From positions 1 to 55,523 of the forward strand of contig JAGNBF010000039.1 in assembly GCA_018004935.1 (NCBI GenBank): a stretch of 55,523 nucleotides of DNA. The letters run 5' to 3'. Numbering within the stretch: the stretch's first letter is position 1; each line of letters opens with the position of its first letter. The DNA comes from Chloroflexota bacterium. GTDB lineage: Bacteria; Chloroflexota; Anaerolineae; Promineifilales; Promineifilaceae. Below are positions 18,507-27,646 of this stretch, one piece after another. Below the pieces are notes generated by a model. The model did not search any database. It was not told the DNA's origin and worked only from the letters and a program-made list of their open reading frames with translations. The translations under genes were made by a program, and so were the position numbers.

Positions 18507-18603
18507 TAATCGTCCAAGAATAAGTTCCGCGCAGACCTGACAGGTTTCCGAAAACCTGTCAGGTCTAAACCGGGAAGTTATTTTTAGATGTTCACTAAGC
18601 CGG
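18507..18603. repeat. Palindromic repeat family SL2, copy 1
   Basis: About 97 bp, nearly identical to 50820-50916. The centre is a perfect 15-bp stem, AGACCTGACAGGTTT with its complement and a four-base CCGA loop; outer AATAAGTTCC and GGAAGTTATT pair as well. The central stem is inverted relative to the second copy, while the flanks keep the same orientation. Confidence 0.9.
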
Positions 18604-18942
18604 GTGTGAGGTCTCGTTTCGTTTGAGAATTAAGGCCCAATTTATTGTTGACTCTGGGTGAGACGGGACCGATGGTGAACAAAAGTATAGCCAGGAGAGG
18701 TAAGAACTGCCAACGAGCGTGGATGATCCCGGCCCTGTCTGGTTATCGTGTTCGCCGACGAACAGCAACAACGAGTCGAAGGACAGGCAGAATCAGAAAG
18801 CAGGCTGGTATCAGGTAGGGGTAGACACTGGCCAAGGCCAGAAAAGTCCCATCTGAGCGGGTTTGGCGATTCGCGGCCGCGCCCTTACTCCCCTTACTTG
18901 TTGCCTTGAACGTGAACTGGGCTTAAGCAGGTTCGGGCACAA
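18604..18942. other. Gene-free stretch
   Basis: No gene with convincing family signal on either strand. One GCGGCCGC at about 18874. The segment ends where the duplicated block shared with 22.3 kb begins. Confidence 0.4.
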
Positions 18943-19105
18943 GGCTTCGTATAGGACGCGGCCGGAGAGGGTGTCGCGGCCGCGTACACCCTCACAAGCG
19001 CCAACTGGCAGACTGGCGACGACATGGGGATGCGGGGAACGGGCAGAGGGGTGGGGTGGTGCAAGGGTATTACGAGAATGGGACTGATGTGGGAAAGGGG
19101 TGGCA
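18943..19105 (+). repeat. Degenerate repeat family R5, copy 1 (duplicated at 22.3 kb)
   Basis: From CTTCGTATAGGACGCGGCC to GATGTGGGAAAGGGGTGG this segment matches 22321-22509 closely. Part of it (CGCCAACTGGCAGAC, then GGGCAGAGGGGTGGGG) also recurs at 38.6 and 47.2 kb. Translated it gives NWQTGD-like pieces, remnants of an ORF of unknown family. Confidence 0.7.
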
Positions 19106-19224
19106 GAGGTAGTTTGCGACCTGCACTCTACCCCGCAGTTTTGTATCGTCTTTCCCAAATTGCCCGTGATCTTTTTCCCTCTCAACCGTTATTATCTTTA
19201 GACGTCTACATCAGGAGAGTGACA

Positions 19225-19773
19225 ATGCCTGAACCAACCGAGCTTCGTGTGGTTGAAGCCGCCCGGCGGGGCGACGCGGCCGCGTTAACTGCCCTGTACG
19301 AACATTTTAAGCAGGATATATTCCGCTTCATCTTTTACCGTGTCCACCAGCGGGACGCGGCCGCAGACCTGACCGGCGATGTCTTTGAGCAAATGATCAA
19401 AGCCTTGCCCGACTACCGGCCCGAACGCCCCTTTGCCGCCTGGCTGTTCCAGATTGCCCGTCACCGGGTCATTGATTACTGGCGACAACAACAGATGCGC
19501 CAGGACGGGCCGCTGGATGAAGCCCTGCCCGATGCGGCCGCGTTGCCGGAACAGCAAGTGGCCCATCAGTTGACGGTAGAGCGGTTGGTGCGGGCACTGC
19601 AATATTTGAACGCAGACCAGTGTGATGTCTTGCTTCTGCGCTTTGTGGCCGGGATGCACGTGGCAACCGTCGCCACCACCCTGGACAAAAGCGAAGGGTC
19701 GGTGCGGATGTTGCAACAACGCGCCCTGGAAGCATTACGCACCCGGTTACTGTTGGGAGAGGAAATGCCATGA
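19225..19773 (+). CDS. ECF-type RNA polymerase sigma factor
   Basis: 182 aa from ATG 19225, with AGGAG nine bases upstream. Region 2: ALTALYEHFKQDIFRFIFYR, DLTGDVFEQMI and FAAWLFQIARHRVIDYWRQQ (the -10 recognition helix). Region 4: LNADQCDVLLLRFVAGMHVA followed by LDKSEGSVRMLQQRALEALR (HTH for -35). The linker contains PDAAALPEQQ. It is paired by an ATGA stop/start overlap with the FecR-domain gene, the usual sigma/anti-sigma arrangement, so the membrane protein likely controls its release. Three GCGGCCGC sites lie inside, all read as Ala-Ala-Ala. A broken second copy lies at 22505-22790. Confidence 0.9.
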   Translation: MPEPTELRVVEAARRGDAAALTALYEHFKQDIFRFIFYRVHQRDAAADLTGDVFEQMIKALPDYRPERPFAAWLFQIARHRVIDYWRQQQMRQDGPLDEALPDAAALPEQQVAHQLTVERLVRALQYLNADQCDVLLLRFVAGMHVATVATTLDKSEGSVRMLQQRALEALRTRLLLGEEMP

Positions 19774-21983
19774 GTGAAACAGAACGCCTGCAAATGTATC
19801 GGGCTGAATTAGACGCCTACCGGGAACTCCCGGAAGGAGTGGATGGGTTTGACGCGGAACCGGGTGTGCCGGAATTGGCGGCGGCCATTACCGGGCTGGA
19901 ACATCCGATACTGCCCGCGGCCGCGGACACCCGTTTTCAAGCTTATTTGGCGGCGCAAGGTAAGCCTGTCGCGGCCGCGCCCCATCCTTCACCCCCTGCA
20001 CGAAGCGGCTGGGATAATCTGCGTGCCTCGGTTGCCCAGGGGATGAATGGCCTGCGTACCCGCCTGACGCCGCTGCAAATGGCAAGTGGCTTCGCGGCCG
20101 CGTTTGTCATCCTGTTTCTCTGTGCCGGTTTACTGTTAACAACCTTCCTCATCAACAACAGCCGCATGAAAGTCGCCCGGGTTGCGGCCGCGGTGGGGCA
20201 GGTTGAGGTGCTGAGCGATGCCGGATGGACGCCTTTGCCGGTGAATGATAAGGTGCGGAGCGGCGACCGCATTCGCACCGGGGGCAATGGGTCGGTGACG
20301 GTGCGCTTTTTTGAGGGCACAACCACGACCCTGACCGCCAACGGGGAAGCCGTCTTAACTGAGGTGGCGGGCCGGTTGGGGAGTGCCTTGCAGGTAACGT
20401 GGACGCAGGTAGAGGGCGCGACGGAGCATGAGGTGGTGACTTTGCGCGGCCGCAGTTCCCATTATCTCGTCGAAACGCCCGGCGGCACGGTGCAGGTACA
20501 CGGCACAATCTTTGCCGTCACGGTGCAGGCCAACGGCCAGACCAACGTGAACGTGAACGAAGGGCAGGTCACGATGACCGGTTCCGGGGAGACGGTCACG
20601 GTGCAGGCGGGGCAGGCGACGGTGGGTGTTCCCGGTCAGGCCCCATTGGCTCCGGCGTATCAATTCGCCGGGCAAGGGGAACTGACCCAACGCGCCGGTA
20701 CAATCTGGACCATCGGCAATTTGCCGGTAACAGTCGTGGGGCAGACCACCATTGTAGGGAATCCGCAGGTGGGAGATTTTGTGACGGTAAGCGGCCGCAT
20801 TCTCTCCGGCAATATATGGCTGGCCGATGTGATCAGCGTCACGACGCCCGGCGCATCGAGCTTTAGCTTTACGGCTCCCATCGAAAACATGGGGCCGAAC
20901 TTCTGGCAGATTGGGGCGGTGTCGGTGGCCGTAACCAGCCAGACGGAGCTGATCGGCAACCTGGATTTGGGCACGTTGGCCCAAGTCACCTTCACCGTAT
21001 TATCGGATGGGACGTTGGTGGCGTTGGTGATTGAGGAAATCGGCGCACCCTTGCCCACGTCTACCCCAACCGCCACCATAACGACCACCGTCACGACAAC
21101 ACCCGCCACGGCTACAGCCACCGCCCCCGCTACGGCGACGCCTACCCAAACGCCGGTTCCGCCTATCATCATCAACTGCTACCAGATTACCTTCTTAGGG
21201 GTGGATTATCTGCCGGATAACAGTTCAACCTGGCGTTACCACGTGGCGGAGTTGCCCTGCGCCCAGGATTTGAGCAACTGGATGGTAGCCTTGCCGGGTT
21301 GTGCCCTGCCGCTGACGGCATCCCCGGAACCGTGGGAGTTCGTCAATCCTGACCCGAACTATCATCTGACGGGGGTGAAGTGGGAAGTGGGGGACGGTTT
21401 TGAGGAAGGGGTCTTCACGGTGACGGTGAATGGGCATTGGGCGATTGGCACGACGCAGGTGGGGGTGAAAGGGCCGGATGTCGGCTTTGGGGTGACGGCG
21501 GGGCCGGTTTGTACCCTACCCACACCAACACCCACGCCATTGGGAACCGTGACCGTCACAGCGACGCCTTCGGTGACGCCCACAGCTACCATCACAATGA
21601 CAGCAACGGCGACGGCGACGGCGACGGTGACAGCCACCGCCACGGTATCCGCCACGGCAACACCTGTGCCCACCTTCACCCCAACATTCGTGCCCCCAAC
21701 CGCAACGCCCGTGCCGCCCACGGCGACCCCAGTGCCACCACCGCCGCCTACCCAGCCGCCACCACCCCCGCCCAGCGGGCCAATTGTAGTGAATGAGAAT
21801 GATCAGACGCGGACGTATACCTGCAATGGCAACTCAGTAACAATCAATGGCAACAATAACACGATTACGTTGTTGGGCAGTTGTGGGGCTGTAACAGTGC
21901 GGGGGAATAACAACTGGGTTTCGATTCAGTCGGCCACGTCGGTCACGAATACGGGCAATAACAATACAATTGTGGGGCCTTAG
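19770..21983 (+). CDS. FecR-domain membrane protein, presumed anti-sigma, with DUF3060-like C-terminus
   Basis: 737 aa. Residues 1-100 are a cytoplasmic segment (the presumed sigma-binding part); one membrane helix lies at ~108-130 (FAAAFVILFLCAGLLLTTFL). A FecR domain follows (~145-255, GDRIRTGGNGSVTVRFFEGT and VQVHGTIFAVTV), then two DUF5666-like modules (VGDFVTVSGRILSGNIWLAD), a Thr/Pro linker, a globular insert with Cys pairs (~470-580), a long Thr/Pro/Ala linker and a final Asn-rich beta-helix-like segment (VTINGNNNTITLLGSCGAVT) resembling DUF3060. The outer face would sense or display something at the envelope. The start codon overlaps the sigma stop. Confidence 0.85.
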   Translation: MSETERLQMYRAELDAYRELPEGVDGFDAEPGVPELAAAITGLEHPILPAAADTRFQAYLAAQGKPVAAAPHPSPPARSGWDNLRASVAQGMNGLRTRLTPLQMASGFAAAFVILFLCAGLLLTTFLINNSRMKVARVAAAVGQVEVLSDAGWTPLPVNDKVRSGDRIRTGGNGSVTVRFFEGTTTTLTANGEAVLTEVAGRLGSALQVTWTQVEGATEHEVVTLRGRSSHYLVETPGGTVQVHGTIFAVTVQANGQTNVNVNEGQVTMTGSGETVTVQAGQATVGVPGQAPLAPAYQFAGQGELTQRAGTIWTIGNLPVTVVGQTTIVGNPQVGDFVTVSGRILSGNIWLADVISVTTPGASSFSFTAPIENMGPNFWQIGAVSVAVTSQTELIGNLDLGTLAQVTFTVLSDGTLVALVIEEIGAPLPTSTPTATITTTVTTTPATATATAPATATPTQTPVPPIIINCYQITFLGVDYLPDNSSTWRYHVAELPCAQDLSNWMVALPGCALPLTASPEPWEFVNPDPNYHLTGVKWEVGDGFEEGVFTVTVNGHWAIGTTQVGVKGPDVGFGVTAGPVCTLPTPTPTPLGTVTVTATPSVTPTATITMTATATATATVTATATVSATATPVPTFTPTFVPPTATPVPPTATPVPPPPPTQPPPPPPSGPIVVNENDQTRTYTCNGNSVTINGNNNTITLLGSCGAVTVRGNNNWVSIQSATSVTNTGNNNTIVGP

Positions 21984-21996
21984 TCATCTTCATTTT

Positions 21997-22046
21997 TAAC
22001 GTAGCGGTTTGCTGTGGCCGGTCTCCTGACCGAGCCACCTACGTTA
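21997..22046. repeat. Stem-loop repeat family SL1, copy 3 (inverted)
   Basis: Core 22014-22038 on the opposite strand to copies 1 and 2 (GTGGCCGGTC, TCCT, GACCGAGCCAC). Outer arms TAACGTAG (21997-22004) and CTACGTTA (22039-22046) are perfect complements and unrelated in sequence to the outer arms of the other copies. It lies just downstream of the FecR gene. Confidence 0.85.
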
Positions 22047-22084
22047 TTTCCGAACGATTACTACGATAAGAATGTAGAATAACC

Positions 22085-22509
22085 TTGGCCGAACTCGCGG
22101 CCGCGTGCCCGAGGCACACCCCGCGATAGATTTCTCCAGGGACTCTTGTACCACCAGACGAAACCTGGCTGGCCTGGGGTTTGGTCACATGGCTCGAAGG
22201 GTGTGGGGGTTATCACGGCCGCGAGTAACGTCCGGTGTGGAGTCTGCGGCCGCAACGCGGTTATGGGCGTCTGCATGGGGTGAGGGGAAAGATGGGGGTT
22301 GTGCCGTGTGCTGGGCAAATATTACTTCGTATAGGATGCGGCCTGGGCCTGGTTGCCGTTGTACGGCTAGGGTGGGGGCGGTGCGGCCGCGTACACTCTC
22401 ACAAGCGCCAACTGGCAGACTGCGACGACATGGGGACGCGGGGAACGGGCAGAGGGGTGGGGTGGTGCAAAGGTATTACGAGAATGGGACTGATGTGGGA
22501 AAGGGGTGC
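22085..22509 (+). repeat. Degenerate repeat family R5, copy 2
   Basis: The first half (ACCAGACGAAACCTGGCTGG, CCTGGGG, then a CACATGG block) matches 46735-46900; the second half (22321-22509) matches 18943-19105. Frames are broken throughout, so this is a decayed ORF of unknown family rather than a gene. Confidence 0.65.
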
Positions 22510-22790
22510 GACGCGGCCGCGTTAACTGCCCTGTATGAACATTTTAAGCAGGATGTATTCCGCTTCATTTTTTACCGGGTCCACCAGCGGGACGCGGCCG
22601 CAGACCTGACCGGCGATGTCTTTGAGCAAATGATCAAAGCCTTGCCCGACTATCGGCCCGAACGCCCCTTTGCCGCCTGGCTGTTCCCGATTGCCCGTCA
22701 CCGGGTCATTGATTACTGGCGACAACAACAGGTGCGCCAGGACGGGCCGCGCTGGATGAAGCCCTGCCCGATGCGGCCGCACGCCAACAC
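22505..22790 (+). pseudogene. Chimeric fragment of the ECF sigma factor gene
   Basis: Nearly identical to 19265-19545 (region 2 of the sigma factor, ALTALYEHFKQDVFRFIFYR to IDYWRQQQVRQDGP). The start region is missing, replaced by R5 repeat DNA. A CG insertion after GACGGGCCG shifts the frame, and sigma similarity stops exactly at the GCGGCCGC at 22773-22780, after which unrelated coding sequence begins. The left joint is within about five bases of the GCGGCCGC at 22513-22520. It cannot encode a working sigma factor. Confidence 0.85.
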
Positions 22791-22811
22791 CTGCTCCTGG
22801 CCCAAACCGCC

Positions 22812-23153
22812 ATGTACGAAATCGCTGTCCCCCTTGTCTCCCCGGATCGGGCACGGTTTCTGGCCCAACTCCCCCTCAACCAGCAGATTCAGGCGGCTCT
22901 GGCGGTCTGGCAGAAGCAGGTGACGGTGCAGTTGGTGCGGGCGGATGTCCCATTGGGGCGCAAACGCACCCCGGCTGATTACGTCACCATTACCTGGACC
23001 ATCTCAGCCCTGGAAGATGAAGCCATTGCCGATAAGACGGCCCGGCGGCAGGCGGTGGTGGCGAGAATGTTGAGGGACGCGGCCGCGCAAAACGCCGCTC
23101 CCACCGATGCTGATCTCGCCACTGCTTTGGGCGTCAGCCCACAAAAGCGTTAA
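22812..23153 (+). CDS. Winged-helix regulator-like fragment, C-terminal HTH incomplete
   Basis: 113 aa from ATG 22812, but the frame is open back to the seam at 22780 (ARQHLLLAQTAMYEIAVPLV), so the true gene is 5'-truncated. The middle LGRKRTPADYVTITWTISA and the end ARRQAVVARMLRDAAAQNAA followed by DADLATALGVSPQKR look like the linker and the first half of a recognition HTH in DUF1670-like or similar regulators; the natural protein would continue with a second helix. Likely non-functional debris. The family name is a guess. Confidence 0.4.
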   Translation: MYEIAVPLVSPDRARFLAQLPLNQQIQAALAVWQKQVTVQLVRADVPLGRKRTPADYVTITWTISALEDEAIADKTARRQAVVARMLRDAAAQNAAPTDADLATALGVSPQKR

Positions 23154-23210
23154 TCGTTACAAAAATTGAACCAACTATTATAGCTTTCAAGAAAAAGATT
23201 TTGGGTTTGT

Positions 23211-23260
23211 AGTAACCGCTTTAGCGGTCTCACGCTGGACGGCTAAAGCCGTTACTACCA
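23211..23260. repeat. Imperfect hairpin repeat downstream of the CSLREA gene
   Basis: GTAGTAACCGCTTTAGCGGTC pairs with the complement ending in CGGCTAAAGCCGTTACTAC, leaving about ten bases of loop. Both arms contain CTTTAGC / GCTAAAG. No T-run follows, so a terminator role is uncertain. Only one copy is in this window. Confidence 0.65.
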
Positions 23261-23330
23261 ACCAAAACCCCAAATGATTTTCTGAATATCTATAGTTTAA
23301 GCCATGGGCCAGGGGGCTAATAGGGTTCGC

Positions 23331-26300
23331 CTAGAAGCGGGACGGGATGCGGGCATAACGCACAACCCACACCGACACCGTCACCCCAACGAGCAGAAGG
23401 ATCATCAGAGGCAGGATGAGTTGGCGCGGGGTGTTTGTGTTTGCGGCTTGCAGGGTCACGGCGGTGGGAGATTGTGCACCATCCAAAGACCCCAGCGTAA
23501 AGTTACTGCCCAAGAGGGACACATCTATCCCCTGGAAAAGCACCTGATCACCTACGATGGCTGTTGCCGTCGCAATGTCGCTGAACGACCCGGTATCGAG
23601 TGTGCGTTTCAGCAGGCGATAGTTACTGATGGGGCCACCGGGCGGTAAACCACCATTCATCCCTGCCTCGCTGAAGTCAAAGACAATGTCAACAAAGCAG
23701 GTGCCTGGGGTAGCACAGTTGACACCCGCCGCGTCGGTTACATCAATGTACCAATGGCGTGCCCAACGCACATCATTGCTGCCGCTCCAGGCTCCACCCG
23801 TGGGCAACTCCGCTGTGGTGTTGCTGTTGACCAGGGTACGATGGCCGAAGAGCAGCCAGTCGCCATTGTCTTGCAGGAAATTGTCGTTGACGACGATCAT
23901 CCCGGCGGCATGGGCCTGGGTATGATTATTGCCCCCAAAACGGCCAATCCCGGCTACATCCAGGTCAAAGTTGCCATTGCCACCAGTATCTCCATCATAG
24001 ACATCGTTCGCGGCTAAAGGAATATTATATTTTGCCGAGAGGTAATTCTCTATCAGAATACGTTCTGTGGCGTTTAGAGGGGTATCGAAAACGATGAAAT
24101 CACCGATGTCTGCACTTAAGTAGGGATCAGGGTAGAGAGATCGCCCCAGATAATTCTGCGTAATGGTGCCTAAACTGTTGGGTGTCAGGGTATATGATGA
24201 ACCAGTTGCTTCTGGGTTGCCGTTACGGAGACCATTTCCGGTTCCACCCGATCCATCCCAAATCACCTCGGTGAGTTGTCCGCTCCCCAGGGGAATAGCG
24301 GAAGCAAATGTCAACCTTTCTTCGCCCGCAGCACCAGTTGTGGTAATGGCAAAGCGTGGCGTGCCTGTATCGCTATTAGGCGTGATGAAGGCATTTATGG
24401 TTGTATTCTGCCCAAAGTCCCAGAATCTTTGCCAGCCGTTAGCCGCATTCAAAGTTCCTGCGGTAAAGAAACTGAATGAGGTCTTGCCACTAATCACACT
24501 CAGAGGAATATTGAAATAATCATTCGTTCCATCCAGGCGCACAACGGGTAATCCATTGAGGGCTGACGTTTGGTAGTTAGGACGGTTTCCTGTTGTGATT
24601 TGAGTGGAATCTGCCCCAAAACCGCTTTTGTCTTCCCAACACTGCACGAGATCTCCGTTCGTCGTGGTTTCATTGCCTGAGATACAGGTCGCATCCGTAA
24701 AAGGCCCAGAATCAGCTCGTAGCCAGAGCACTAAGGGTGTACTCCCATCCGTATGGCCGACGCCACCGGGGCCAAGACCGCCCGCCGCGCCAGGGGTAAC
24801 GGCTGTTACCAGTTCGTAGGCTCCGATGTCGCAAGTGGTGTTTTGCGGCCGCGCTACCCCTCGTTGGTCTACATTGTTAATGGGCGCGGCCGCGCAAGTT
24901 GTATTATTGCCGCTATCTATGGCCTGGCTGCCGGTTAGCAAAGCATGTGTTTGCGTATGACCCCCGTTATCCTGCAACGGTCCCAAATTAGCCGTCCCAT
25001 CCGGAATATCATTCGCCTGAACCAGGTTACACGTACCATCACTATCCAGGTTGTAGTTATTGCTGACAAATGTCCCCCCAGTTATGGCCACACAATCGGG
25101 CGTTATACCCGTTTGGTCAGCAACAAGACTGTTTTCCATATTGATAACAGCAACATTGCCATTATCCCAGGCGGTAAGTGCTCCCACGGCGGCGAGGTTG
25201 TCATGGATGGTAGCATTCACCAGATTGACAGTCGCTGCACCCCCACCGCCGGTATAAGCCAGGATGGCGCCTCCGGCGAAGCCAGCGCTGTTGCCGCTAA
25301 AGGTGCTGTTGTAAACATTTAGCGTTGCTCCGCCACTAAAGGCTGTATTATCCACTCCACCACTGTTATTGACCGCACTGTTATCAGCAACGGTACTCCG
25401 CTCAATCGTTATAGTCCCCTGATAATTGAAAAAAGCGCCGCCAAAATTGGCCGAATTTTCGTTTATCTTGGCCTCGGTCATCGTCAAATTACCAGAGTTG
25501 TTATAAATGCCAGCCCCATTATCATTTACCCGCCCAAAACGAACGGTCAGACTTTCCATAACAACCGTGTCATTACTCCGAATATCAAAGACACGGTCAA
25601 TTCCGTTGAGGTTGGTCGTCCCGGCCTGGACTATCGTGTTCTCTGGGCCATTGCCGACAATTGTCAGGTCATCCAGAATATCGAGGTCGCCGGTCACATT
25701 CTGGTTTTCGCCCGTCCCGACAATCGAAAGCGTGATGGGTATGCCATTCAAACTTGCGGCAAAAGAGATGCTGTCGGGGCCAGGGGCGGCGTTCGCCGCA
25801 CAGATGGCTTCCCGTAAACTGGTAAACCCATCCGGCCCAGGCAGATTGACAATGGGCAAACCAGCACATACTCCCCCATTGGCATCAATAACATCACTCG
25901 CCGTTGTAACGACCAGGCCCGTGGGGTGATAGATGGCAACGTTATTGACCACGGTGGACAGAGTGCCTGCGGTGGCGAAAAAGCCACCCACATAAAGATC
26001 GTTATTCGCCGCATCATATTGCAGTGCATTGACCGTACCGCTGGGGGTTCCTTCCGGTAAGGCACGCCACCCATTACTCCATCGGGCCAGTCTGCTGGTT
26101 CCCGCCACGCCACCGGCACTGGTAAAACTGCCGCCCACGTACAAAACATTGTCTGGTGTGAAGGCCAGGGCATTGACACTGCCGCCCGATACTCCACTGC
26201 CGAGGGGTGTCCAGGTAGACCCATCCCACATGGCAATCCCGGCCGCCGGTGTACCCCCGTTGACACTGGTAAACGACCCGCCTGCATACAGATTGCCCAG

Positions 26301-27131
26301 GTTGTCAAAAGCCAGGGCATTTACCCGACCATTGTCAATGCCCGCCCCCAGGGGAAACCAGTTACTGCCATCCCACCGGGCGATTCGGGCTGTGTTCGCT
26401 TCCCCACCCGCGATTGTAAAAGCACCTGCGGCATAGAGATGGTTGCTACCATCTAAAGCCAGGGCACGGATATCTATAGGCGTATTAACGCCAACAATTG
26501 ACGTGGTGGCATCCTGTAAGCTAAAAAAAGTGGTGCTGGCATCAACATAGCGGGTGATACCCAATACAGTGATTTCTGTGTTGCCTGCCTGCCCAAACAC
26601 GCCCCCAAAGTATATGTTATTGCTGTTGTCCTGGGTCATAGCGAGTCCGGCGGCACTAAGAACAAAGTAATCAAGGGTAGGATCGAGCCATTCCCAGGCT
26701 GTGCCGTTCCACTTGGCCCCACTGCCCCGGTATGCACCTGGCAGCCCACCTACGGTAGCAAAGTCACCTGTGATAAAGAGTCGGCCTGTATTGTCTATAA
26801 GGAGCGCACTGACATAGCCTCCAGAGGCAAGCCCAGTGGCTGAAGGGCCAGTAAAACCAGACCAGTCCGTTCCATTCCACTGGGCAATATCGTTGACGGT
26901 TATGCCGCCTGCCGTAACAAAATCGCCACCGACATAGAGGTTATTGCTGTTATCTAAACCCAAGGCGTTGACCACGTCACTGGTGCCTGTACCAGAACCG
27001 CCTGTCAACGGAGTCCAACCTGGTGCGGCCGCATGAACGAATGGGGCCGGAACCCGATTCATGATGAGCAAAATCAAGAGCAGAAATCCTATCAATTGGG
27101 CTGTGGTTTTGAATAACCGCTGTTTGTTCAT
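23331..27131 (-). CDS. Secreted multidomain surface protein (propeller, CSLREA, LamG-like)
   Basis: 1266 aa from ATG 27131 with AAGGAG seven bases upstream. Signal peptide of ~35 residues (LIGFLLLILLIMNRVPAPFV, then HA-AA). Residues ~40-400: seven-plus kelch-like blades (NNLYVGGDFVTAGG, LARWSNGW). Around 410-470: a CSLREA domain (GFTSLREAICAANAAPGPDS). About 470-740: a right-handed beta-helix ending in the choice-of-anchor-Q pattern (IDSGNN, DQRGVARP, CDIGAYEL). About 760-1210: a LamG-like lectin fold (LVLWLRAD, VVRLDGTNDYFNIP) and a C-terminal module (YLSAKYNIPL). It ends with SPTAVTLQ, a membrane helix and an Arg-containing tail. It likely sits on the cell surface; the ligand is unknown. 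Confidence 0.85.
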   Translation of the reverse strand: MNKQRLFKTTAQLIGFLLLILLIMNRVPAPFVHAAAPGWTPLTGGSGTGTSDVVNALGLDNSNNLYVGGDFVTAGGITVNDIAQWNGTDWSGFTGPSATGLASGGYVSALLIDNTGRLFITGDFATVGGLPGAYRGSGAKWNGTAWEWLDPTLDYFVLSAAGLAMTQDNSNNIYFGGVFGQAGNTEITVLGITRYVDASTTFFSLQDATTSIVGVNTPIDIRALALDGSNHLYAAGAFTIAGGEANTARIARWDGSNWFPLGAGIDNGRVNALAFDNLGNLYAGGSFTSVNGGTPAAGIAMWDGSTWTPLGSGVSGGSVNALAFTPDNVLYVGGSFTSAGGVAGTSRLARWSNGWRALPEGTPSGTVNALQYDAANNDLYVGGFFATAGTLSTVVNNVAIYHPTGLVVTTASDVIDANGGVCAGLPIVNLPGPDGFTSLREAICAANAAPGPDSISFAASLNGIPITLSIVGTGENQNVTGDLDILDDLTIVGNGPENTIVQAGTTNLNGIDRVFDIRSNDTVVMESLTVRFGRVNDNGAGIYNNSGNLTMTEAKINENSANFGGAFFNYQGTITIERSTVADNSAVNNSGGVDNTAFSGGATLNVYNSTFSGNSAGFAGGAILAYTGGGGAATVNLVNATIHDNLAAVGALTAWDNGNVAVINMENSLVADQTGITPDCVAITGGTFVSNNYNLDSDGTCNLVQANDIPDGTANLGPLQDNGGHTQTHALLTGSQAIDSGNNTTCAAAPINNVDQRGVARPQNTTCDIGAYELVTAVTPGAAGGLGPGGVGHTDGSTPLVLWLRADSGPFTDATCISGNETTTNGDLVQCWEDKSGFGADSTQITTGNRPNYQTSALNGLPVVRLDGTNDYFNIPLSVISGKTSFSFFTAGTLNAANGWQRFWDFGQNTTINAFITPNSDTGTPRFAITTTGAAGEERLTFASAIPLGSGQLTEVIWDGSGGTGNGLRNGNPEATGSSYTLTPNSLGTITQNYLGRSLYPDPYLSADIGDFIVFDTPLNATERILIENYLSAKYNIPLAANDVYDGDTGGNGNFDLDVAGIGRFGGNNHTQAHAAGMIVVNDNFLQDNGDWLLFGHRTLVNSNTTAELPTGGAWSGSNDVRWARHWYIDVTDAAGVNCATPGTCFVDIVFDFSEAGMNGGLPPGGPISNYRLLKRTLDTGSFSDIATATAIVGDQVLFQGIDVSLLGSNFTLGSLDGAQSPTAVTLQAANTNTPRQLILPLMILLLVGVTVSVWVVRYARIPSRF

Positions 27132-27202
27132 CTCCAACTCCTTGTCTTGTATAACAAAAAATTGGGTGTGGTTCAGAAGTTAGCCCGTTGTGCTTAACCC
27201 TT

Positions 27203-27256
27203 TGTAGGGCGATTGGGTGAATTGCTCCGGGGACGATTTTTACCAAATCGCCCAAT
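27203..27256. repeat. Repeat family F (CGATTTGG / AAATCGCC hairpins), diverged copy
   Basis: TTTGTAGGGCGATTGGGTGA and the later GACGATTTTTACCAAATCGCC resemble the tandem unit at 54.8-55.5 kb and the single copy at 37080-37134. It lies just upstream of the CSLREA gene. Confidence 0.7.
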
Positions 27257-27262
27257 AAAGTT

Positions 27263-27376
27263 GGCTCTTTGGGAATTCAGGGGGTTGACACCAAATGTAC
27301 GGGCTGGCCTTGTGCCTGCCCAGTGTGGGGCAACCACAAGGGTTGCCCGTACCCCACGAAATCCCGAAGACCCATA
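27263..27376. repeat. 110-bp dispersed repeat family C, copy 1
   Basis: Nearly identical to 30659-30770. Contains GGGCTGGCCTTGTGCCTGCC and the hairpin GGGCAACC-ACAA-GGGTTGCCC, which also occurs at 52147-52207. Both long copies lie at the same place, directly upstream of a large surface-protein gene. Confidence 0.9.
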
Positions 27377-27551
27377 AAGTTGTCATGTCAACCTGAAGCA
27401 CGTCGAGAATTTCTGATATCCCACAAAACAATCCGCCTATTTTATTAAAAAACTGATTCCAAACTGATTCCAAACACCCGTTGTGGCCCCGAAAAAGGTT
27501 CGGATTTGGTTAGAAAATTGGGTGTGGGGGTTGAGGTCAGGTCCCGTGACA

Positions 27552-27592
27552 ACAAAAAAACCACCCCGGAGCCTGAATCGCTCCGGGGTGGT
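27552..27592 (-). terminator. Intrinsic terminator of the FG-GAP protein gene
   Basis: Reading the minus strand: a 12-13 bp stem, ACCACCCCGGAGC with its complement GCTCCGGGGTGGT around a six-base loop, followed by TTTTTTTG. It is placed 55 bp after the stop codon at 27647. Confidence 0.9.
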
Positions 27593-27646
27593 AAGTGAGT
27601 ATGGTTTAGATTGGTTCCATTTCTGAAAATTGAACCAATCATTTGT

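Noticed and set aside
19225-19773. Restriction-site cloning artefact explaining NotI-like sites
   Set aside because: The octamer lies inside conserved protein domains throughout the window and varies in flanks; far too many copies for vector or linker contamination.
22105-22923. 272-aa protein with sigma region 2
   Set aside because: The frame is stitched from R5 repeat DNA, a sigma fragment and a frameshifted tail; no valid start, and region 4 is missing.
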